Shown here in pieces: positions 1 to 6,274 of a stretch of 6,274 nucleotides of DNA. Position 1 is the first letter of the stretch; every line of letters begins with the position of its first letter. The notes under the pieces are model-generated. The model did no database searches. It saw only the letters and a program-made list of their open reading frames with translations, and was not told the origin of the DNA. The stretch is taken from positions 1-6,274 of the forward strand of contig JAUVGS010000133.1 of assembly GCA_030593665.1 (NCBI GenBank). The letters run 5' to 3'. The DNA comes from Chitinivibrionales bacterium. Lineage in GTDB: Bacteria; Fibrobacterota; Chitinivibrionia; Chitinivibrionales; JANQEN01. Position numbers and translations under genes: made by a program.

Positions 1-3000
1 CCAAACTGATTTTGGTTATTATAAAGGTAATTAAAATAGTTAGACGCAATAGACGTTTCAAAACTGATTACATCAAGCCCCAATCGCCGGGCAAGTTTTC
101 GCTCAATCCGTTGAAGAAAATATCGGTTAATATATTGATCACCAATATTCGACATCATCTCACCGGCCTTTCTGCCGGCCTGTTTGAAGGTAATAAAATT
201 CAGCCCCGCTTTCTTATAGAACTCGAGTTCTGCCTCACCCGGTATCTCTTCAAAGTCAGAAGAAACACGGAAGGTGATATCACTGAACCGTCCTTTTTCA
301 CTGAGACTGCCTGTCTTGGTATCACGAACGAGCAGGGTAAGCTTGATCCGGTCAAATCTGCTGCTGTCAGAGAATGCTTCGGCAGATCCCCAGAGAATCG
401 GCAGATTGTCATACCCTGAACCATCTTCCATTTTCTGTGGAACAAAGTCGATTCCCAGTTTATAATCCCGGTCAAAATTCCGTCCATAAAAAACATAGCC
501 TCGATATGCGCGTATCTTTCCGAGTATCTTGAAAGAGCCGTCAATTTCTCTATCCCGTATTTTTACAAGAGTGGATGGTGGATCGATATAGCACTCGGTA
601 AAGCGCAGCAAGCGTCGCCGCTTTCTGCCGATGTTGTAGAAATACATCACTTTCCTGTTACCGGCACGGATATCTAAATCCCACATGATATATTGCGGCA
701 GCGGCGCATCCTCTAAGAGGGGAAATGTAAATTCAATATTTCGCAGTACCCACGTTCCGGTAATCCGCAACTTTTCAAGCGGCCCGGACAGGGAAAACGC
801 ATTAAAAGGTTCACGAGGCGCGAATTCAACATCTCCGCAATTTTCCCGCTCCATGAAACCGAGGATAAATAGAGGAATACCATTCTTTGGCGTATGCACC
901 TGGAGAACACCACAATTTAGCTGACCGAACAGCAACGGTTCAAATCCCTCGGGGACAACGTGGGTATTGGTAACACGAATGGGTCTTTTGTCAACATATC
1001 CGCCGCACGTAACGTGTAGGCGGGACGCTTTATCCATTTTCATAACAAACGTAAAATTTTTTACTTTATCCGGAATAAATGGATCAACCGTCAGAATACC
1101 CCTGGGAATCCTTGCATACGCCTTATGAAAATTCCATTGTTCCGAAGTAACTGAAAAATCGACCAGTATCTCGCCCTGCCCGCTGCCACCTATACCGGAC
1201 TCATAGTTATGTTCAAGGGTTGCAAGGAGATCGCCTTCAACCTTCGCAGAAAGATGAAGAGTGTCTTGCTCCTTTATTTCATTCGTAAGAAAAGACCAGG
1301 GAATTATTCCGCCCGCAGAAAGAGAAGACCGTGAAGAATCGGCAGCCGAAAGCTCTTCAACAATTATACTATTTTGAGATATCTTGATATGTGCATCGAC
1401 TGAATCAAAATTCCATGTATTCAGTGAAATGCGCTGGGAATATAAATTCACCCGCACCGGCATTCCCGACGAAGAAGTTGAGAATTCTCCTTCAACGATC
1501 CCTTTGAGAGAATAATCTGCCGGAATAATGGTGCCAAGCAAATGGGCGATGTCGATATTGTTAAACACTCCCGAGAAAGAGAGGTGTTCCCGATTGGTCA
1601 CGGTATCGATTTTACAGATCATCCGCTTATTTTGCCGGACAACAAAAGGTAACACTGTAAATTCCTTTCCGGAAGAACGTATAACCGCGTCTGTTTCAAG
1701 TGAAGTAATACCGGCAATGTTAAACCGGCGAATATTAAGCCGGCTGCTGGTTTTCAGTTGGGAGAAATCACCCGATATGCGAATACTGCCATTTATAAAT
1801 CCTTTTCGAATCAGCCGTTCATCTCCGGAGAACAGCAGGTTCATTTTGTCAAGCGGAATATCTTTACAGGTTGCGGTTAAATCTATTACACCTTTTTCTC
1901 CTGTCTGTACGAAACCTGACGCGGTAATACCTTCTATTGCAACAAGTGACCCGATGCGAATTGTATCACCCAGTATCTTTCCTGAGGCAATAATCGGAAA
2001 AAGTGTATCAGCTATAAATATATTCTCGCCATTGAACTGCCAGGTGTATGGCATAGACTCATCATTACGGAAGAACCGTACCAGGCAGTCGGCATTGAGC
2101 TTTCTCCCTTTAAACCGTAACGTGCCGTCAATCTCAGGATTCGGGATAGTGCCGGTAATCGAAGCGGTAAAAAGTGCAGAATCGAGTCTTTGCATATTGG
2201 CTCCGGGAACGTTCTGCAGCAACCGGGTAATTATCGGTTTGTACACCTGTGCTTTAAAGTTAATGAAGGGTTGCTCTCTCGTGATGCTATCGATCGTGCC
2301 ATTGAGAGAGAATACATCACCACGTGTCTGCTTGCTATTGATATGAATCGTTTGCTTTCTTTTAATAAGAAAAAACGTAGGATTACCTAATGAAAGAGTC
2401 GAATAGGTAATAGTATTTCCTTTTAATAACAACGTTACCAGCGGATCATTCCCGAGACCGTGTATATTGCCGGTTGCAGTAAATGTTCCGCTGCACCCCG
2501 GCAACAGAGTCTCTGCTTTACCGGAGAGTCCGATCGAGAATGAGTAGGCAACCGGTGATTTCTCAAAATTGAGTAATCCGGCAGCACCGATCGAAAGTCC
2601 GGGGTATTCACAAAATACCGTATCAATGGTTGCGCTCACTCTATCAAAGCTGCCCTTACCTGCGATCCTCCGAATCGCTTTCTCCCCTATGAAAAATCCT
2701 CCTGCTGCAATATCAGCGTCAAATTTTTGAGCATTTCTCTTTTTACGTGCATCCAGCTCAACCCACCCATGCCCGGACAGGCTTTCTTTCAATGATTCAG
2801 GCAATCCGGATAATACCTGGGGATCGATGCCGGCAAGTCTCGCTACAAATCTGCTCTCCTGTTCTGATGAAAAACCGGTAGAGCCATGACACAACGCTGT
2901 TATCTTGTTCCATTGCGCTGCAACAGTATCAAACGTTACCCGGTTACCCGCAAGTGATACTTTCAGATGGACATCGGAAATCTTCTTTGTTACACCTTCA

Positions 3001-3794
3001 ATTTTTCCGACACCTTTCTCTATGGTAATCACACCGTGTGCATCAATATTATAGGGAAAGGTAGTATCAGAAAATGAAAATTCACACACCCCATCAAGTT
3101 TTCCTTTTACGACAGAAAAATTGTGCCACCGAATCGGTTTATCGATGCTCGCTTTATCCAGCCTGATTGAGACATGCTGGGTATTCTTATCCTGAGCAAA
3201 CACCCCGGTAACAAACAGGTTGCGGCGTCTTGAAGCGAGTTTACCCCTCAGTTCATAGTTTATTGCAGACCCTTCACCCCATATTCGACCGGTAAGCTGT
3301 TCACCAACGGTAAAGGAGCCCCCTCGTTTGTCAATAAGATGTATTGTGCAATTTTTCACCAGGAGATGTTCAACGGGAAATTCTGTCATAGAGAATGATT
3401 TGTGGGGAACGGGAGTTGTGGTTGTATCTTTTCCCTGGGTCGGGAAAGCAAGCTCAAGCAGTGGATTTACCAAAATAATCTTATTAATACTTTTTCGAAT
3501 ATCACCACGAGAGGCAATAAGTTTGAAAAAAGAGAAGCCTATTTTAATATCCTGAACTTTCAGTGCAAAGGACTGCAGCGGGATAACGATCTTAACGCCT
3601 TCAAGGTTCGCAGAAAAGAAACCGATACGAACTTTATCGACGGCAAATGTCCCTCCCACTGCCGGGGAAATATGTTGAATAAGGAGCCGCTCAATATTCC
3701 TGTTTTTTTCTAAAGACACCTTTCCTACATACAGTCCGCCTGCCAAAACCAGGACAAGAAAACAGACAGCAATAATCCATTTACGGGGTTTCAT
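1..3794 (-). CDS. tamB: TamB/AsmA-like translocation and assembly module protein (DUF490 C-terminal domain), 3' end outside window
   Basis: This is a long envelope protein of the TamB/AsmA-like group, whose members form a beta-groove across the periplasm. They are linked to phospholipid transport to the outer membrane and, with TamA, to outer-membrane protein assembly. I translated the frame by hand: it is open for 1264 codons to the left edge with no stop. The N-terminus is basic (MKPRK) followed by one hydrophobic segment at about 6-24, a signal-anchor. The next 110 residues look like an AsmA/TamB N-terminal domain, ending near INKIILVNPLLEL. The middle is low-cysteine, beta-rich and repetitive in character. 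The C-terminal part fits the TamB domain: WDLDIRAGN (1038-1046), YRGYVFYGRNF (1097-1107) and LGLD (1238-1241). Perhaps 60-150 residues are missing; E. coli TamB has 1259. The ATG is the only plausible start, as an in-frame TAG lies 24 bases upstream. No clear Shine-Dalgarno is present, so coupling to clpC is inferred. The family call is firm; orthology to E. coli TamB is less so, and another AsmA-like paralogue is possible. Confidence 0.88.
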   Translation of the reverse strand, partial: MKPRKWIIAVCFLVLVLAGGLYVGKVSLEKNRNIERLLIQHISPAVGGTFAVDKVRIGFFSANLEGVKIVIPLQSFALKVQDIKIGFSFFKLIASRGDIRKSINKIILVNPLLELAFPTQGKDTTTTPVPHKSFSMTEFPVEHLLVKNCTIHLIDKRGGSFTVGEQLTGRIWGEGSAINYELRGKLASRRRNLFVTGVFAQDKNTQHVSIRLDKASIDKPIRWHNFSVVKGKLDGVCEFSFSDTTFPYNIDAHGVITIEKGVGKIEGVTKKISDVHLKVSLAGNRVTFDTVAAQWNKITALCHGSTGFSSEQESRFVARLAGIDPQVLSGLPESLKESLSGHGWVELDARKKRNAQKFDADIAAGGFFIGEKAIRRIAGKGSFDRVSATIDTVFCEYPGLSIGAAGLLNFEKSPVAYSFSIGLSGKAETLLPGCSGTFTATGNIHGLGNDPLVTLLLKGNTITYSTLSLGNPTFFLIKRKQTIHINSKQTRGDVFSLNGTIDSITREQPFINFKAQVYKPIITRLLQNVPGANMQRLDSALFTASITGTIPNPEIDGTLRFKGRKLNADCLVRFFRNDESMPYTWQFNGENIFIADTLFPIIASGKILGDTIRIGSLVAIEGITASGFVQTGEKGVIDLTATCKDIPLDKMNLLFSGDERLIRKGFINGSIRISGDFSQLKTSSRLNIRRFNIAGITSLETDAVIRSSGKEFTVLPFVVRQNKRMICKIDTVTNREHLSFSGVFNNIDIAHLLGTIIPADYSLKGIVEGEFSTSSSGMPVRVNLYSQRISLNTWNFDSVDAHIKISQNSIIVEELSAADSSRSSLSAGGIIPWSFLTNEIKEQDTLHLSAKVEGDLLATLEHNYESGIGGSGQGEILVDFSVTSEQWNFHKAYARIPRGILTVDPFIPDKVKNFTFVMKMDKASRLHVTCGGYVDKRPIRVTNTHVVPEGFEPLLFGQLNCGVLQVHTPKNGIPLFILGFMERENCGDVEFAPREPFNAFSLSGPLEKLRITGTWVLRNIEFTFPLLEDAPLPQYIMWDLDIRAGNRKVMYFYNIGRKRRRLLRFTECYIDPPSTLVKIRDREIDGSFKILGKIRAYRGYVFYGRNFDRDYKLGIDFVPQKMEDGSGYDNLPILWGSAEAFSDSSRFDRIKLTLLVRDTKTGSLSEKGRFSDITFRVSSDFEEIPGEAELEFYKKAGLNFITFKQAGRKAGEMMSNIGDQYINRYFLQRIERKLARRLGLDVISFETSIASNYFNYLYNNQNQF

Positions 3795-6225
3795 CTTTTG
3801 CTGACTTACATGAAAATTCTAATTTTTTTTCTTTTAATTCCACCGTGACTTTATCTCTATCATGGATACGGTCATTGAGAAACTCTTCAGCGAGGCGATC
3901 TTCCAACAGACGTTGTATAGTCCGACGAAGTGGTCTGGCACCGAGATCAGGATCAAAGCCCTCACTAACGAGGAATTCCTTTGCTTCATCGCTGACAGAA
4001 ATAGTGACATCACGTTCACTTAAACGGTCTGCCACCTCCTGAATGTGAATATTAACAATTTTCCCAATCTCTTTCTTTCCAAGAGCCTTAAAAACTATCG
4101 TCTCATCAACACGGTTAAGAAACTCAGGATTGAATATCCTCTTCAACTCATCCATGACTTTTGATTTCATTCTATCATACTGTGACACATCATCAGATTT
4201 ACCGAATCCAACGGTTCCGGCTTTTTTCACATCACGGCTACCCGCATTTGATGTCATAATGATGAGCGCATTTTTAAAATTTACATGTCTGCCATAGGCA
4301 TCTGTTGCGACTCCATCGTCAAGAATCTGGAGCAGAATGTTAAATACATCAGGATGTGCTTTTTCTATCTCATCAAACAAAATTACTGAATAGGGTTTTT
4401 TACGGACTTTCTCGGTAAGCTGGCCGCCTTCTTCATACCCGATATATCCTGGAGGAGCACCGACCAGCCGTGAGATGGCAAACTTTTCCATATATTCTGA
4501 CATGTCAATTCGAATCAATGCATCTTCATTATCGAAAAGAGCTTCGGCAAGGGTTTTTGCCAACTCTGTTTTTCCCACACCCGTCGGGCCAAGGAAAATA
4601 AACGAGGCAATCGGACGTTTAACATTATGTAATCCTGCACGGGAGCGTCGGATACTTTTCGCGACTGCTATCAATGCCTCTTCCTGGCCAATGACCCGTT
4701 TCCGCAGATCATCCTCAAGGTGCAACAACTTCTTTGATTCCTCCTCCTCGAGTCTGGAAAGCGGTATACCGGTCATTGTTGCGATGACCTCAATAATCGT
4801 TGCCTCATCAACCTGCAGCCGCTCCTCTGATTTGGATTTTCGCCAGAGAGCTTTTTTTTCCAGAAGGGAACCTTTCAACCTATCCTGCTTATCGCGCAGT
4901 TTTGCCGCCTGTTCGAATTCCTGTTCTTCAACCGATTTTTCTTTTTCACGAACCACTTCATCGATTTCCTTTTCCATTTCCCGAATCTCAGGAGGGATTT
5001 CCATGCTTGACAAACGCTTTCGCGCCCCCGCTTCATCGATAATGTCAATCGCTTTATCAGGCAGGAATCGGTCAGAAACATATCTTTCGGACAGTTTCAC
5101 CGCCTGTTCGATTGCCCGTTCGGAGAAGGTGACTTTATGATGATCTTCATAATTATACCGCAGTCCTCTAAGGATCTGTATCGTTTCCTGAACATTGGGC
5201 GGGTCCACCATGATCGTCTGGAATCGTCGTGCAAGTGCTCCGTCTTTTTCAATATATTTTCTGTATTCGTCAAGAGTCGTTGCACCGATACACTGAATTT
5301 CTCCACGCGAAAGAGCCGGTTTGAAAATATTCGATGCATCAAGGCTCCCCTCTGAACCGCCTGCACCAACGATTGTATGCAGCTCATCAATGAAAATAAT
5401 GACATTCTCATTTTTCTGAAGCTCAACCAGCAGCGCTTTCAATCGTTCTTCAAACTGACCACGATACTTTGTCCCTGCAACCATAGATGCCATATCAAGA
5501 TTTATAACCCGCTTATTCTCAAGGACCTGTGGTATGGTTTTTTCAACAATTTTCTGTGCAAGGCCTTCAACAATAGCAGTCTTGCCGACCCCGGGTTCAC
5601 CAATAAGAACCGGATTATTTTTCTTACGCCGCGAAAGAATCTGTACGACCCGTTCAATCTCTTTTTCTCGGCCGATAACCGGATCAAGGCGCCCGTCTTT
5701 TGCCAACCTGTTAAGATCTCTGCCGAAATGATCCAGAAACGGTGTTTTACTCTTCTCTTTCGAAGGTCCGGCGACACTCTCGCCGCCACGCAGGACCTTG
5801 CTGATTTCTTCTTTAACTTTATCATATTCCAGCCCTGCTGCCACCAGTGCATTGGCGGCGGCAGACTCAGTATCTTTCATCAGTGCCAGTAACAGATGCT
5901 CGGTGCCAATATATTTGTGCGACATGGACCGGGCTTCATTTGCTGCGATCTCAAGGACTTTCTTAGCCCGCGGGGTAAAGGGAAGCATCTGACCAATCGT
6001 CATCATACCACCGGCTGACGTGATCGCCTTTTCAATATTTACCGACAGCTCATCTAAATCAACACCCATGCTTCTCAGCACGGCCACCGCAACACCGTCG
6101 CCTTCCTTAACAAGCCCAAGGAGCAGATGTTCAGTGCCGACATAATCATTCCCAAGCCTGACAGATTCCTCACGGGCAATCTGCATCACTTTCTTAACGC
6201 GATCTGTAAACATGCCATTCATCAT
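3781..6225 (-). CDS. clpC: ATP-dependent Clp protease ATP-binding subunit ClpC (Hsp100 unfoldase)
   Basis: This is a cytoplasmic AAA+ unfoldase that threads substrates into the ClpP peptidase. It has 814 residues, close to the roughly 810 of Bacillus ClpC. Two Clp_N repeats (about 6-68 and 83-146) each carry a GTEH motif (E32, E109). AAA domain D1 has Walker A GEPGVGKT (209-216), Walker B VIIFIDE (275-281), pore loop KYRG (253-256) and Arg fingers in ARRF (R333/R334). A UVR-type M-domain lies at about 408-470, with F437 in the [10 protein letters not shown] motif. Domain D2 has Walker A GPTGVGKT (546-553), Walker B VILFDE (614-619), pore loop GYIGY (593-597), sensor-1 N660, Arg finger R705 and sensor-2 GARPLRR (762-768). 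The VGF tripeptide (672-674) is the ClpP-docking loop and, with the short M-domain, separates it from ClpB. All ATPase residues look intact. The first ATG is chosen because its spacing from GAGGA is good and MMNGMFTDR lines up with Bacillus MMFGRFTER. Its end overlaps tamB by 14 bases. Confidence 0.97.
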   Translation of the reverse strand: MMNGMFTDRVKKVMQIAREESVRLGNDYVGTEHLLLGLVKEGDGVAVAVLRSMGVDLDELSVNIEKAITSAGGMMTIGQMLPFTPRAKKVLEIAANEARSMSHKYIGTEHLLLALMKDTESAAANALVAAGLEYDKVKEEISKVLRGGESVAGPSKEKSKTPFLDHFGRDLNRLAKDGRLDPVIGREKEIERVVQILSRRKKNNPVLIGEPGVGKTAIVEGLAQKIVEKTIPQVLENKRVINLDMASMVAGTKYRGQFEERLKALLVELQKNENVIIFIDELHTIVGAGGSEGSLDASNIFKPALSRGEIQCIGATTLDEYRKYIEKDGALARRFQTIMVDPPNVQETIQILRGLRYNYEDHHKVTFSERAIEQAVKLSERYVSDRFLPDKAIDIIDEAGARKRLSSMEIPPEIREMEKEIDEVVREKEKSVEEQEFEQAAKLRDKQDRLKGSLLEKKALWRKSKSEERLQVDEATIIEVIATMTGIPLSRLEEEESKKLLHLEDDLRKRVIGQEEALIAVAKSIRRSRAGLHNVKRPIASFIFLGPTGVGKTELAKTLAEALFDNEDALIRIDMSEYMEKFAISRLVGAPPGYIGYEEGGQLTEKVRKKPYSVILFDEIEKAHPDVFNILLQILDDGVATDAYGRHVNFKNALIIMTSNAGSRDVKKAGTVGFGKSDDVSQYDRMKSKVMDELKRIFNPEFLNRVDETIVFKALGKKEIGKIVNIHIQEVADRLSERDVTISVSDEAKEFLVSEGFDPDLGARPLRRTIQRLLEDRLAEEFLNDRIHDRDKVTVELKEKKLEFSCKSAKDETP

Positions 6226-6233
6226 TTTTTCTA

Positions 6234-6238
6234 TCCTC
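6234..6238 (-). promoter_or_regulatory. Shine-Dalgarno site of clpC
   Basis: GAGGA lies 8 bases upstream of the first ATG of clpC, with an A-rich spacer. This spacing fits the first ATG (6225) best. It is 11 bases from the second ATG (6222) and 20 from the third in-frame ATG (6213), so it supports the 814-residue start. Confidence 0.75.
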
Positions 6239-6254
6239 GTTCAAAGATACCAGT

Positions 6255-6272
6255 GGATACTTTCAGGTATCC
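6255..6272. repeat. Short perfect inverted repeat upstream of clpC
   Basis: GGATAC and GTATCC form 6-base perfect arms around a 6-base spacer. A further direct GATAC copy at 6246-6250 sits exactly 10 bases, about one helical turn, from the GATAC at 6256-6260. It could be a small operator or weak hairpin ahead of clpC. It could equally be chance, especially if this stretch is the end of an upstream coding region. It does not resemble a CtsR heptad repeat (GGTCAAA) or a CIRCE element. Confidence 0.25.
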
Positions 6273-6274
6273 AT

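Larger units (their letters stand above)
6231..6274 (-). other. Possible 3' end of an upstream co-directional gene
   Basis: One minus-strand frame is open from the right edge and would encode a tail reading GYLKVSTGIFERG before TAG at 6233-6231, only 5 bases before the clpC ATG. The GAGGA site would then lie inside the last codons of that gene, a common operon arrangement. The other two frames also reach stops here (TGA at 6265-6263 and at 6243-6241), so the frame cannot be decided. In several lineages clpC follows mcsA-mcsB, but these 13 residues are too few to recognise any family. No convincing -35/-10 promoter is visible in the 49 bases before clpC, which mildly favours an upstream operon partner. 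Confidence 0.25.

Noticed and set aside
1528..2346. A 272-codon open frame on the plus strand
   Set aside because: It lies wholly antisense to tamB, whose frame is open for 1264 codons with a clear family signature. The translation has no recognisable domain and no ribosome-binding site was evident.
1..3794. Possibility that tamB is a broken pseudogene, because no long complete gene is bounded by a start and a stop here
   Set aside because: Scanning the frame line by line shows no in-frame stop. It simply runs off the left edge, and N- and C-terminal family features are in the same frame.
3823..3830. Run of eight A (minus strand) near the clpC end, considered as a frameshift or slippage site producing a ClpC-TamB fusion
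   Set aside because: A +1 shift meets TAG at 3821-3819 at once, and a -1 shift meets TAA at 3808-3806 after a few codons. Neither frame reaches tamB, and the run is explained by ordinary Lys codons.
4475..5140. A 221-codon open frame on the plus strand
   Set aside because: It is antisense to the well-conserved core of clpC and its serine/arginine-rich translation is typical of a reverse-strand shadow.
3781..6225. ClpB (disaggregase) or ClpA as the identity of the AAA+ gene
   Set aside because: The short UVR-type M-domain, the VGF ClpP-docking loop and the Bacillus ClpC-like N-domain point to ClpC. ClpB has a long coiled-coil M-domain and no ClpP loop, and ClpA lacks the M-domain.

Overview
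The window holds two genes, both on the minus strand and covering almost every base: a complete clpC (positions 6225 to 3781) and a long tamB-like gene (3794 to the left edge) whose 3' end lies outside the window. Only about 49 bases at the right edge fall outside these genes. I saw no RNA gene, mobile element, CRISPR array, phage or plasmid signature, or terminator.

The organism is probably a diderm (two-membrane) bacterium, because TamB/AsmA-type proteins bridge the inner membrane and periplasm towards the outer membrane. ClpC closely resembles the Bacillus-type unfoldase: the same N-terminal spacing, an M-domain with the key Phe, and a VGF loop for ClpP. ClpC together with TamB fits non-proteobacterial diderms such as the FCB/Fibrobacterota-like groups, Spirochaetes or related candidate phyla. 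I cannot place it more precisely from two genes.

Layout from the right edge, in the direction of transcription. At 6274-6226 there is a short leader that may also be the end of an upstream gene; it carries a small GATAC inverted repeat and a GAGGA ribosome-binding site. clpC follows, 814 codons. tamB then starts inside the end of clpC with a 14-base overlap, ATG before TAA. The tamB frame stays open for 1264 codons to position 1.

The two genes are almost certainly co-transcribed, and tamB translation is probably coupled to that of clpC, since no good Shine-Dalgarno precedes the tamB ATG. Functionally one is a cytoplasmic protein-quality-control unfoldase and the other an envelope lipid-transport or assembly factor. 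A direct mechanistic link is not shown by the sequence; shared stress-related expression is the modest inference. I found no convincing new biological system here. The most notable points are the gene overlap and the conserved arginine-phosphate docking residues in ClpC.
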